This document shows positions 9,401-16,632 of a stretch of 54,973 nt of DNA, in pieces. The notes under the pieces are model-generated. The model was not told where the DNA came from, searched no databases, and was given only the letters and a program-made list of their open reading frames with translations. The position numbers and the translations under genes are program-made. Origin of the DNA: Candidatus Sulfotelmatobacter kueseliae (GTDB lineage Bacteria; Acidobacteriota; Terriglobia; Terriglobales; Acidobacteriaceae); NCBI GenBank assembly GCA_900290255.1, contig OMOD01000164.1:1-54973 (forward strand), given 5' to 3'. The first letter of the stretch is position 1, and every line of letters begins with the position of its first letter.

Positions 9401-10558
9401 GTACACTTTGCCATCGGGGCCGGTCACCTGGGTGTTGTTCAGGTTGTAAGCGATCTTGCCGGTGGCGGTGTCCGTCAACAGCCCCAACTTCAAGGCGTCC
9501 GAGGGAACGTTCTTGAAAATGGTCTCCGAGTTTGGAAAACGGAAGCCCTCATAGTTAACGAAGAAGAAAGTCTTGCCGCCGAGAATCTCGCCGGGATGGA
9601 CCGGTCCACCGACCGCGCCTCCAAACCGGCTGTAATGAAAGGAAGGAAGCCCGATGTGCTGGTTGTTCCAGTTATTCTGGTTGTTCTGCCAGGTGTTCGA
9701 CGACCAGTTGTTATCTTTGTAGTAATCGTAGGCGGTGCCGTGGAAGCTGCTGGTGCCGCGCTTGGTGACGACCTTGATCTCGGCGCCGGCCGAGCTGTTG
9801 AAATCCGCCGTCTGGCCGGCGGTGTTCACCTTGAACTCCTCGACACTGTCTGCGGGAGTGGGCATCACCCCCGACGGGGGAGCGTAACCTGCACTCACAC
9901 CCAATGCCATGCCACCAGTCGGGTCACCGATGACGAGTCCCTGTTGCTTGCCGGTGTATACGCCGCCGCTGCCATCCATGTCGTTCGAGTTGTTCCCGCC
10001 ATCGAGCGAGAAATAGCTTTGGTCGTTGACCGCACCCCCAACGTCGCCGCCGGTGCTCACGCCCGGCTGCAACTCGATAAAGGTGTTGACATCGCGGCCG
10101 ATCGTCGGCAGGTTGTCCAGGGCAGCCGAGGTGAGCGTCTGACCCACGGTGGCGTTCATGGTCTGCAGTTCAGTGCCCACAGACGTTACTTCCACCACGA
10201 CATTCGCGCCACCCACCTGCAGAGTCATGTTGATGGTAATGGCGCTGCCGACGGTTACCGTAGTCTGTGTCTTGCTGGTGGAGAAACCCGGCTTGGCGTA
10301 GGTGACATCGTAAGCGCCGGAGAGAACGTCAGCGAAAATGTATCTTCCCGCGCCGTTCGTAGTCTCAGTGCGCGCAGCCTTCGTCGCAGTATCTGTCAGC
10401 GTCACCGTAGCGCTGGCGACAACCGCGCCAGTCGAGTCCATTACCGTTCCGACAACTGTGCCGGTGTTGGTTGACTGCGCCCACATGGGCATAGCGACGC
10501 CCATGCAAAGTATTGCAACTGCAGCCATGAGAGAGAGCACTCGCAGACCAATGCGCAT
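6410..10558 (-). CDS. TonB-dependent receptor, Oar-like, with carboxypeptidase-regulatory domain
   Basis: Large outer-membrane protein, 1382 aa. Signal peptide at about 1-28 (cleavage near MPMWAQS). A beta-sandwich of the CarboxypepD_reg/CnaB type follows at about 33-115 (GTVVGTVMDSTGAVVASATV start). Then a plug domain (about 120-300, with LPTIGRDVNTFIELQPGV and IKVVTKRGTSSFHGTAYDYY) and a long beta barrel ending in the C-terminal ARVRF with terminal Phe expected for barrel insertion. This OmpA-related/Oar-like class is greatly expanded in Acidobacteria; substrates are generally unknown and may be peptides or glycans. The ribosome-binding site aggagg lies 8 bases before the ATG. The gene stands alone, followed by three hairpins. 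Ligand cannot be inferred. Confidence 0.92.
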   Translation of the reverse strand: MRIGLRVLSLMAAVAILCMGVAMPMWAQSTNTGTVVGTVMDSTGAVVASATVTLTDTATKAARTETTNGAGRYIFADVLSGAYDVTYAKPGFSTSKTQTTVTVGSAITINMTLQVGGANVVVEVTSVGTELQTMNATVGQTLTSAALDNLPTIGRDVNTFIELQPGVSTGGDVGGAVNDQSYFSLDGGNNSNDMDGSGGVYTGKQQGLVIGDPTGGMALGVSAGYAPPSGVMPTPADSVEEFKVNTAGQTADFNSSAGAEIKVVTKRGTSSFHGTAYDYYKDNNWSSNTWQNNQNNWNNQHIGLPSFHYSRFGGAVGGPVHPGEILGGKTFFFVNYEGFRFPNSETIFKNVPSDALKLGLLTDTATGKIAYNLNNTQVTGPDGKVYAANYGCSGAPGGLCDPLGLGLNPLVQQIWSKYSPESNTSTCSLGLCDGYNVQQFAGALSLPTKSNFWVGRIDHDFGSKEHFVASYRYYKIKLAGDDQVDYGGFFSGDKLGTPASLASNPVQDWYLVAGLTTNISNNVTNDFHFSHLRNWWAWSRSGGPPQIPGLGGALELDSGQTSDNSGVNGEDLGPYNLNNQSIRERFWDGMDNMFRDDVSQLHGNHLFQFGGTYQHNFNFHQRNDSGGAINAYPVYSLGDGSNGSLLSSSLYPCATTPTISTSAKTCDSLAATVLGVASIASQVFMRAGSNLTLQPPLSNAFDKSTIPYYNVYFSDTWHLKPTMTLTYGLGYALEMPPVEQEGKQAVLVDAANEPLSTATYEANTKKAALAGQVYNPVIGFALVHNAANGLKYPYNPFYGEFSPRVAFAWSPKATTGVLGNTVFRVGYGRQYGRTNGVVQVLVPLLGLGFEQPVACKSNQVVGGRWACGASGAGTYGAGPNQAFRVGSAASANGGPTVPLGSLLSQTLPQPVYPGYNNTYSSSPEGLDPNFRASAIDSINATFQKQLSRRITLEAGYMYRRITHEYEPIELNPVPYMMTLGGQQFKQAYANAVLEYCGGVTGMAGGGCAGNLSAVTAQPFFEHAMNTTNYGGVAGKSYCKGFANCTQAVVSNEAGNFANAQVWSLWSDLDNGGFNFPRSMQNTPIPSSPNGASGAFTDGAYQNASVGYSNYNAGFVSVHTADWRGLTAQSNFTWSKALGTGANAQSSSELTALDPFNLQEEYGRQAWDRKFIFTTYFVYSPPFYKGQSGVMGRLLGGWTFASIVAAGSGSPTQIGTTYGDYQAFGACDGVGCGDYDSENAVPIGPIPHTKAYVCPGNNFTGFCSNQTSGYPVNYFPNGTNQITNWRNPILGIDNRDGGNGILNGLAYWNMDFSIKKSIRVAENVNLEFQGVFANVFNHNQWTDNYVGLYQGSGAFGNLGGGYSTNGTAEAEPRNIEIGARVRF

Positions 10559-10585
10559 AGCAGCATCCTCCTGAAAAAAATCACT

Positions 10586-10604
10586 CCCGCGTGCATGACG
10601 CGGG
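10586..10604. promoter_or_regulatory. Hairpin in the leader of the receptor gene; rest of 10559-11042 empty
   Basis: A perfect 7-bp stem (cccgcgt/acgcggg) with a gcatg loop lies about 28 bp upstream of the receptor start, just outside its Shine-Dalgarno. It could be an operator or an mRNA leader hairpin. I see no gene in the remaining part of this 484-bp gap, which must contain the receptor promoter. Confidence 0.45.
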
Positions 10605-11042
10605 CTGGTTGTCTTCCGACTTCGAATTGTTGCGGTTAAGATCCGCGGGAAACACCAGCAGGCAATTTGCTGTTCTAAATCGCATTTCCCGCTTCCTTAA
10701 CAATGTCGTATTCAGAATCAGATCGAGGCGCCTTGGCCGGTTTCCTGGGAGCAATAGCGCCACTGCAAATCTCTTGGACCCGTCAGCTTCTTGCGTCAGC
10801 TGGGAACTCAATCACTGCCAACTTCACCCGTCTGTGGCGGGTTTCGTTATACGCCTTACACCAGTCCGTGAACAACACGGAATGTTAGACCCCAGCAACT
10901 TACAATCCAAAAGACAATCATGGCAAACATTTTGTTTCCAATAACTTAGCGTTTGTGCTGTGAGCCGAGCTACTTAAATTGGAATGATTTTGAGGAGTTC
11001 CATATGATATTTGGAATGGTTAGAGAGACGACCCCGAGGAAA

Positions 11043-12095
11043 TCATCCCCGGCGCTTTCTGGCCGAACTAGCGGGCATTTCCCCTGGCGCCAGCACCCGG
11101 CGCACAATAGGCGTATTCAGCTTGTACTTGCGCTCGCTCACGTTGCCGGCTCCATCCTTTACGCGGAGTAGGAACACTGGCAAGGTGCCTTCCTTGTCGA
11201 AGTTCTCTTGCGTGACCGTGACCGGCAGGACGCCGTCCAGTTTGTGTTCGCGGTAGGCGGTCTCATAGCGGTGCTTTCGGACGTTCCAGGTGAAGACGCG
11301 GACCTGATCGTAGTCGTAGGGCAGACCGTCGTGGGGATCGGTCAGCACGCAAAGATATTGGGAAACTTTCCTCCGCACGCCTTTATCGTTGTCCTCGACC
11401 TGGTTCAGCACAAAAAAGGCAACCAGGCGCTGGCCTTCGGCGTACTGTGCGATTTCGAGGGGGGCGTCGACGTCCACCATGCGGGCCAGCACCCATCCCA
11501 CGTGGCCCTGATCGTCACGCACCAGCCACCAGTCCTCCAGCATGGGCTCGCCCGCGGCCTGGGCGGGGGCTCGGGCACCCTTTGAAACTGCAGTCGGTTT
11601 CGCTGGAGGAAGCGCTCCCAGCTGCTTTTCCGCCGTCGCCCGCTTCAGAATCGAGACCTTCGCCCCGGAGGCGAGCTGGTACAGATGTTCGGTCTCGCGC
11701 CCGGGAGTGACGTGCAGATTCGTGTCATTGCGCAGTACCCCGGGAGCCTGCAGGGGATCGTCCTGATTGTCCTGTGCGAGTTTCTGCACCGCGTCGAAGG
11801 TCTTCTGGTCCACTAAGTATCGCTGCTCGATCCAGCCTTCACCGCCGCCTGCCGTGCGGACGCGCGCGAAGCGCTTCTCGCGTTCCAGGACCTCGACGCG
11901 GTCTCCGTTTTTCACCGTGCCGACGCGGTTGTAGACGGCCGCTACCTGGTCGCGCAGCGCCGCCTGCGGCGCCGACACATAAGCCACTTCGAGCACGCGG
12001 TGGCGCCCGCGATTGCAGGCAGGGAACAGGAGCGTCGCGGCTAGGAACGCCGCCAGCGGAAACCAGCCAATTCGGGATGGGCCCAAACGTGACAC
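11043..12095 (-). CDS. SH3b-domain lipoprotein
   Basis: 350 aa. The N-terminus has a signal with lipobox LLFPAC (Cys about 27), so a lipid-anchored envelope protein is likely. Two bacterial SH3-like segments are visible: about 45-95 (VYNRVGTVKNGDRVEVLERE...GGGEGWIEQRYLV) and about 118-210 (LHVTPGRETEHLYQLASGAK...WWLVRDDQGHVGWVLARMVD). The C-terminal part (VAFFVLNQVED onward) matches nothing that I recognise. SH3b domains often bind peptidoglycan or peptides. It is divergent from the DsbA-like gene, sharing a 224-bp upstream region. Function beyond an envelope role is unknown. Confidence 0.75.
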   Translation of the reverse strand: MSRLGPSRIGWFPLAAFLAATLLFPACNRGRHRVLEVAYVSAPQAALRDQVAAVYNRVGTVKNGDRVEVLEREKRFARVRTAGGGEGWIEQRYLVDQKTFDAVQKLAQDNQDDPLQAPGVLRNDTNLHVTPGRETEHLYQLASGAKVSILKRATAEKQLGALPPAKPTAVSKGARAPAQAAGEPMLEDWWLVRDDQGHVGWVLARMVDVDAPLEIAQYAEGQRLVAFFVLNQVEDNDKGVRRKVSQYLCVLTDPHDGLPYDYDQVRVFTWNVRKHRYETAYREHKLDGVLPVTVTQENFDKEGTLPVFLLRVKDGAGNVSERKYKLNTPIVRRVLAPGEMPASSARKRRG

Positions 12096-12319
12096 GAGGG
12101 ATCAGCCGGAGAACCTTCTACTATAGCGCGTTGTCTGGTCGTCCCACCTACACAGAGGCTTACGCCTGGTGCCCTGTCGGACGCATCGCAGGCAATCAAG
12201 ACACCTTCAACCCGCTTCGGTTACCATCAGCACAGTCTTTTGGAAGGTTGCGGTTCGCACGCCGGACTGTCAACATTCCGTTTTCAGCGTCTAATGTATG
12301 GAACGGGGTTTTTTGGAAA

Positions 12320-12946
12320 ATGCTAAGAACACGTTTGAGAAATACGTTCGGAAGTGCTTTTGCGCTGGTGGTGGTCATGTCGGCATTCGCGCTGGCAGTT
12401 TGCGCCGCGGCCCAGGATACAGCGGAGTCTGTGCTCCGTCCACCCAAAGGAGCGCAGGTCGCAATCGTGGTCTTCGAGGACCTGGAATGTCCCATGTGCG
12501 CCCGCACCCAGCCGCTCCTGGAACAGGCCTCCAAGACCTACAACATTCCCCTCATACTGCATGATTTTCCCCTGGGGCCGGGGCACCCTTGGTCATTTCA
12601 GGCGGCCGTGATGGCGCGCTATTTCGATACTCATTCCAAGGCCCTGGGCAACGAATTCCGCGACTACATTTTCCAGAACCAGATCGAGATCACGGTGATG
12701 AACCTGCGTTCGTATGGGGAAAAGTTCGCGGCGGCGCACAAGGTGGACCTGCCGTTTGTCATCGATCCGGGAGATAAACTCGCGGCCCTGGTGAGTGCCG
12801 ACCACGACTTGGGCAAGGCCATCAAACTCGAACACACGCCTACGATCTACATCGTCAGCAGCCGCAACCCTAACCGGCCCTACGTCGAGGTCAAGGAACC
12901 CAGCAGCCAGCTCTACTCGACCATCGACGCCATGATGAAGGACTAA
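12320..12946 (+). CDS. DsbA-like periplasmic thiol-disulfide protein
   Basis: 208 aa: a signal peptide (about 1-32, cleavage near CAAAQD) followed by a thioredoxin fold of the DsbA/DsbG type. The active site is CPMC (Cys 57 and 60) after VAIVVFEDLE, then HDFPLGPGHPWSFQAAVMA, the helical insertion, and the cis-Pro region TPTIYIV. It would make or shuffle disulfides in the periplasm. The start at 12320 was chosen because it gives a good signal peptide; the frame stays open much further upstream but that part is antisense to the SH3b gene. No DsbB-like partner is visible nearby. Confidence 0.82.
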   Translation: MLRTRLRNTFGSAFALVVVMSAFALAVCAAAQDTAESVLRPPKGAQVAIVVFEDLECPMCARTQPLLEQASKTYNIPLILHDFPLGPGHPWSFQAAVMARYFDTHSKALGNEFRDYIFQNQIEITVMNLRSYGEKFAAAHKVDLPFVIDPGDKLAALVSADHDLGKAIKLEHTPTIYIVSSRNPNRPYVEVKEPSSQLYSTIDAMMKD

Positions 12947-12950
12947 TTTA

Positions 12951-13042
12951 ATTGCCGATTGCCGATTTTCGATTGCCGATTGAAGAGAGCGGCGAGACCG
13001 GTGCTCTTAAATTTACAATCGCAAATCGAAAATCGGCAATTC
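12951..13042. repeat. Heptamer arrays, inverted pair
   Basis: attgccg, attgccg, attttcg, attgccg, attga (from about 12951) faces caatcgcaaatcgaaaatcg... (13016-13042) across a core of about 30 bp. It lies between the convergent DsbA-like and CDF genes and touches both 3' ends, so it may double as a transcriptional hairpin. Confidence 0.85.
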
Positions 13043-14007
13043 TACTCCGGCCGCCCGGTGTAATGCTCGCGGGTATGCACGTCAGCGTGGTCTTCCAGCG
13101 ATTCCAGGTGGGTGATCACTTCCGCGGGCATCGCCAGTTCCACCGGCAGCCGCTCCTCGAGCACAGTCGCCAGCCGATGCGCTTCTCCCACCGCGGTGGC
13201 CTGAGGAAACAGCAGGTGCACCTCAATGATCTGGCGATATCCCGTGGTGCGGTAGCGCACGCCGTGGTAGTCGAGGCCAAGCTGGCTGCAGATGGCATCG
13301 AGTTTTTCGCGAATCCGTTTTCCCGTTCCCGGATCGGAATAATCCAGTAGTCCAACCGCCGAGCGCCACGCCAGCCGTCCGCCCGACCAGAGAATATTCA
13401 GCGCCACGGCCATCGCGATCAGCGGATCGAATGGCTTCCATCCGGTCAGCATGACCAGGCCAAGCCCGGCCACCACGCCAAAGCTGGTCAGACTGTCGGT
13501 GAGCACGTGCTTGCCGTCAGCTTCGAGGATGAGCGAGTGGCTGCGTTTGCCGACGCGCAGCAGATACCAGCCCAGCCAGGCATTGAGCACTCCAGCGCCG
13601 AGCAACAGCAAACTGCCCGAGCCAAGATGCTCCAGACGCAGCCCCGCCAGCCATTTCTGGACCGCCTCGATCAGAATCCAGATGGCGGCCACTATGATCA
13701 TGGCGCCCTCAAATCCGGCGGAGAAAAACGCGATGCGCTCGTAGCCGTACAGAAAAGTCGGGCCGGCGGGCCGCGTGCTCAAACGCAGGCTGAACGCCGC
13801 AAATCCGACGGCAATGACGTGTACCACCGATTCGGCGAAGTCCGACAATATGGCCGCCGACCCGGTCACGTAATAGGCCGCGGTCTTGCCCAGAAGCATC
13901 AGTACGCCAACCGCCAGCGACAGGCGCATGGCGAATCGCGCGGCGCGCAGTTGCTCCTGGTCGAGTTGGAGCGCCGCGGAGATCGGCGCGGGGACGCTTC
14001 CCGACAT
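13042..14007 (-). CDS. Cation diffusion facilitator (CDF) family transporter
   Basis: Inner-membrane exporter of divalent metals (Zn, Fe, Mn, Co or Cd) driven by proton exchange, 321 aa. Six membrane helices are visible. Metal-site residues: SAAILSDFAES in helix 2 and ADGKHVLTDSLTS in helix 5, the D..E and H...D pairs of CDF proteins. The FLYGYERIAFFSAGFEG motif after helix 2 is also typical. The C-terminal domain (about 215-321) has GVRYRTTGYRQIIEVHLLFP and an HLE..DHADVH region resembling the cytosolic metal-binding ferredoxin-like fold. The D rather than H at the first helix-2 ligand position makes metal choice uncertain. It is a single gene with a palindrome 51 bp upstream. Confidence 0.9.
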   Translation of the reverse strand: MSGSVPAPISAALQLDQEQLRAARFAMRLSLAVGVLMLLGKTAAYYVTGSAAILSDFAESVVHVIAVGFAAFSLRLSTRPAGPTFLYGYERIAFFSAGFEGAMIIVAAIWILIEAVQKWLAGLRLEHLGSGSLLLLGAGVLNAWLGWYLLRVGKRSHSLILEADGKHVLTDSLTSFGVVAGLGLVMLTGWKPFDPLIAMAVALNILWSGGRLAWRSAVGLLDYSDPGTGKRIREKLDAICSQLGLDYHGVRYRTTGYRQIIEVHLLFPQATAVGEAHRLATVLEERLPVELAMPAEVITHLESLEDHADVHTREHYTGRPE

Positions 14008-14058
14008 TGGATTTCCCTGCAGTCGGGATCATAGTCACACGAATTCCCAAAGTAGGAA

Positions 14059-14074
14059 AGTGATTTAAATCACT
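14059..14074. promoter_or_regulatory. 16-bp perfect palindrome upstream of the CDF gene
   Basis: agtgatttaaatcact is fully self-complementary and lies about 51 bp upstream of the CDF start codon. Its core GTGAT-N4-ATCAC resembles CRP/FNR-family half sites. Candidate operator only; a palindrome of this length is expected about once in 55 kb by chance. Confidence 0.4.
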
Positions 14075-14091
14075 CTGGAGGGGGCGAACCT

Positions 14092-14245
14092 TCGACCTCA
14101 GGCGTCAGACTTTCGACTGAAACCTGGGCCCCCAGAGTTCCCTTAGGACGATGCGAAACCTGACTATGGTTCGACGTCTGAGGTCTGAGGTCCGACGCCC
14201 GAGGTCTGAGGTCCGAGGTCCGACGCCTGAGGTCCGAGGTCCGAT
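14092..14245. repeat. Heptamer arrays, inverted pair, after pfkA
   Basis: Right array 14172-14245: about ten 7-bp units of the type gaggtct/gaggtcc/gacgcct. Left array 14092-14119 is a shorter inverted version (cgacctc, aggcgtc, agacttt). The core of about 50 bp is itself GC-rich with a pairing ctctgg/ccagag. It abuts the pfkA stop codon. Confidence 0.85.
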
Positions 14246-15310
14246 CTAGTTTCCGAATCCGATTCCCACCGCTCGTGCCGTGCGCACCAGTTCTCCATCG
14301 GGCTGCACCGCTTTCAAGTGCCCGATGGCGCGGGCCACGTCCACCGCGACAATCGAACCGGCGCGCAGCGCGACCATCTTTCCGAATCCACCTTCGGCAA
14401 TCAAGTCCACCGCAGCCACGCCGAAGCGTGTGGCCAGCACGCGGTCGTAAGGCGAGGGCGAGCCGCCGCGCTGGATGTGCCCCAGCACGCTCACCCGCAC
14501 TTCCTTGTGGGAAATCAGCGAAATCGCTTCGCCCACCAGTTGACCTACCGCGCCGCCGTGGGCAATTTGCTTCAATTCGGGCGGCAGCTTGATGCCTTCC
14601 GCGACCACTACAATCGTGAAGCGCTTGCCCTCTTTCTCGCGCTGTGCGATGAAGTCGCAAACCTTCTGGATGGTAAACGGAATCTCCGGAATCAGAATGA
14701 TGTGGGCTCCGCCGGCGATGCCGCCTTCCAGCGCGATCCAGCCGCAATCGCGGCCCATGACTTCGACCACCATCACCCGGTGATGCGACGCCGCCGTGGT
14801 ATGGATCTTGTCAATGGCGTCAGTGACCGTGTGCAGCGCGGTGTCGAAGCCGAATGTGACCTCGGTGGCCGAAAGATCGTTGTCAATCGTCTTGGGCACG
14901 CCCACGATCTTCACGCCCTTCTGGCAAAGTTCGTAGCCGATCTTCTGCGAGCCGTCGCCGCCAATGGTGATGATGGCGTCAATGCCGAGTTGCCGGGCGT
15001 TGGCGATGACCTGGTCGGAAATGTCGCGCACCACTTCCTGGCCGTTCTCTTCGGTTTTGTAGTTGAAGGGATTGCCGCGGTTGGTGGTGCCCAGAATCGT
15101 TCCTCCGCGGGGCAGAATTCCGCTCACCCGGTCAAGCGTCAGCTTAAACGATTTCTCCGGCCAGATCAGACCGTCGAAGCCGTCGGGAATGCCGATGACT
15201 TTCCAATTGTGCTTGAGGATCGCGGCTTTCGTGGCGGCCCGAATGACAGCGTTGAGGCCGGGAGCATCCCCGCCTCCGGTAGCAATGCCGATGCAGCGTA
15301 TGTCTGACAT
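14246..15310 (-). CDS. pfkA: 6-phosphofructokinase
   Basis: Glycolytic phosphorylation of fructose 6-phosphate, 354 aa. N-terminal nucleotide loop GIATGGGDAPGLNAVIRA, phosphate-site motif ITIGGDGSQKIG, catalytic motif PKTIDNDL and the substrate loop VVEVMGRDCGWIALEGGIAG. The GGDGS glycine is the ATP-type signature while the lysine in PKTIDND is the one found in PPi-type and mixed group III enzymes, so phosphoryl donor is not certain; the G/K combination occurs in ATP-using enzymes of that group. The start is set at MSDIRCIGIATGGGD; the frame is open 54 codons further, but that part has no family similarity. No clear Shine-Dalgarno precedes this ATG; the leader holds three 16-bp repeats instead. 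Confidence 0.93.
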   Translation of the reverse strand: MSDIRCIGIATGGGDAPGLNAVIRAATKAAILKHNWKVIGIPDGFDGLIWPEKSFKLTLDRVSGILPRGGTILGTTNRGNPFNYKTEENGQEVVRDISDQVIANARQLGIDAIITIGGDGSQKIGYELCQKGVKIVGVPKTIDNDLSATEVTFGFDTALHTVTDAIDKIHTTAASHHRVMVVEVMGRDCGWIALEGGIAGGAHIILIPEIPFTIQKVCDFIAQREKEGKRFTIVVVAEGIKLPPELKQIAHGGAVGQLVGEAISLISHKEVRVSVLGHIQRGGSPSPYDRVLATRFGVAAVDLIAEGGFGKMVALRAGSIVAVDVARAIGHLKAVQPDGELVRTARAVGIGFGN

Positions 15311-15311
15311 G

Positions 15312-15359
15312 GATGAGTCCAGGTTCGGATGAGTCCGGGTTCGGATGAATCTAAGTTCG
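15312..15359. repeat. Three 16-bp direct repeats in the pfkA leader
   Basis: gatgagtccaggttcg, gatgagtccgggttcg and gatgaatctaagttcg follow each other directly upstream of the pfkA ATG (read on the plus strand), replacing the expected ribosome-binding site. Confidence 0.85.
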
Positions 15360-15825
15360 GTCGGTTCGCCGTTGATCGCCTGCCGCGAATGATTCGGAGA
15401 GAGAGTCCCCCGGTTAGCGACCGCGACGAACCTCGAACCTGTGATCATACCGCTTCGCTGCGCGAGGGGCACAACGGTACAAGGGGACGTGCATGCGTCT
15501 GTCCAGAACGGGCCTTTGCGACGTTGTCTGGCGGCGGTGTCTTGGAACCACGGTCCGTATCAGGGCCCTGGGGGCTGGCCCATCTCTGATTTTCGTCGGC
15601 ACCACCATAATAAAGGCTGCCCCACGCTTCGCGGGTTTCGAAGCGTAGGCACCATGGACGACGGTATCGGGTGATTCTCCTTACTCGCAGCCCGAGCTTT
15701 CCGCGGTCCGTTCAGCAGGACCGGCGCGTGTCGGAAGCAGGTCACTCGCGCGTTCGCCCTGGCCCGGTTGATTTTTCCCGCCGTTTAAGCTAGACTAAGC
15801 TAGATTAATCTTGGGGTGCTATCCA
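15360..15825. other. Intergenic region with a clamp-type palindrome, no gene supported
   Basis: 466 bp between pfkA and the toxin-antitoxin pair. It contains a palindrome of the ctgccccacgcttcgcgg family at about 15615-15654 (arms ccacgcttcg/cgaagcgtagg) and the TA upstream region. Short open frames here have no domain and are not called. Confidence 0.6.
15787..15811. promoter_or_regulatory. Candidate TA operator
   Basis: Two 10-bp direct repeats (aagctagact, aagctagatt at 15787-15806) run into a perfect palindrome agattaatct (15802-15811), 15 bp before the antitoxin start. Phd/YefM-type antitoxins repress their own operon by binding such sites; this assignment is inference. Confidence 0.45.
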
Positions 15826-16092
15826 ATGACGGAAATTGGTGCCTTCGAAGCCAAGAACACCCTGGGCACTTTGCTCGACCGCGTCGAGCGCGGCGAAGAA
15901 ATCGTCATTACGCGGCACGGCCGGGCCGTCGCGCGCCTGGTCCCCAACACCCGGCGAGTCAACCAGGGCCAGGCCCAGGCTGCCTTCGCACGCATTCGCC
16001 AGCGCTCCGGACGACTCCGCAAGGCAAAAGCTGCACGCGCCCCGTTCGATTGGCCCGCGCTCAAGAAACTGCGGGACCAGGGCCGGCCGTGA
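15826..16092 (+). CDS. Antitoxin, Phd/YefM type
   Basis: 88 aa. The N-terminal half is the Phd/YefM dimerisation and DNA-binding fold: EIGAFEAKNTLGTLLDRVERGEEIVITRHGRAVARLVP. The C-terminal half is basic and flexible (RQRSGRLRKAKAARAPFDWP), the part that would wrap the toxin. ATG at 15826 is chosen because ggggtg lies 7 bases upstream; a TTG at 15811 would add five residues. It is followed after 37 bp by a PIN toxin. It would neutralise VapC and autorepress the pair, probably from the repeats just upstream. Confidence 0.88.
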   Translation: MTEIGAFEAKNTLGTLLDRVERGEEIVITRHGRAVARLVPNTRRVNQGQAQAAFARIRQRSGRLRKAKAARAPFDWPALKKLRDQGRP

Positions 16093-16129
16093 GCAAGCGG
16101 CTCCTCGGAGCTGATTCAGACCCAGTTAC

Positions 16130-16543
16130 ATGAGCATAGTTCTCGACAGCTCGATCACCCTGGCGTGGATTTACAGTGACGAAACCACCGTGCCTGTAAG
16201 GCAAGTATTCGATGTACTCAGCGAGGCGGGCGCCTGGGTTCCGGGACTGTGGCGCCTGGAAGTTGCCAACGTTCTGGAGATGGGCGTGCGGCGCAAGCGC
16301 CACGACAGCGGCTTTCGCGACGGCACGCTGGCCGATCTGGCGCAACTGCCGATTCAGGTGGACACCGAAACCGACCAGCAGGCATGGGCCGCGACCCTCC
16401 GCCTGGCCGAGCGTCATCAGTTGACTCTTTATGACGCCGCGTATCTGGAACTGGCGCTGCGCCGCAATCTTCCTTTAGCCACCCTGGACGAAGATCTGCG
16501 CCGCGCTGCCCGCGCCGCGAAAGTCCAACTGCTCGGAGTGTGA
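16130..16543 (+). CDS. vapC: VapC-type PIN-domain toxin ribonuclease
   Basis: 137-aa PIN nuclease. Acidic active-site residues are in place: Asp6 in IVLDSS, Glu in LWRLEVANVL (about 43), Asp in LTLYDAAYLELA (about 101) and Asp in LATLDEDLR (about 119). These bind Mg or Mn for cleavage of RNA, in other VapCs often tRNA anticodon loops or the 23S sarcin-ricin loop. Partner is the Phd-like antitoxin 37 bp upstream. The toxin looks intact. The target cannot be told from sequence. Confidence 0.9.
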   Translation: MSIVLDSSITLAWIYSDETTVPVRQVFDVLSEAGAWVPGLWRLEVANVLEMGVRRKRHDSGFRDGTLADLAQLPIQVDTETDQQAWAATLRLAERHQLTLYDAAYLELALRRNLPLATLDEDLRRAARAAKVQLLGV

Positions 16544-16632
16544 TTGGAACGCACGACGCTCCCGCTTCCCGCAGAAACCGCGAAAAATGGGCCACCTCGC
16601 TTACCTAGCATGTCGGAAACGGGCCGCACGCC

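Noticed and set aside
8966..10474. Long open frame (502 aa) on the plus strand opposite the first receptor
   Set aside because: Antisense shadow of a GC-rich gene; the composition is valine/arginine-rich without domains, and the minus-strand receptor is certain.
10591..10944. 117-aa plus-strand frame in the receptor upstream region
   Set aside because: No domain or ribosome-binding site; the region must carry the receptor promoter on the other strand.
14172..14245. CRISPR array
   Set aside because: Units are only 7 bp with no unique spacers; a heptamer tract, not repeat-spacer structure, and no cas genes are present.
15311..15472. 54-codon N-terminal extension of phosphofructokinase
   Set aside because: Runs through the 16-bp repeats and shows no similarity to the family, whose proteins begin at the nucleotide loop.
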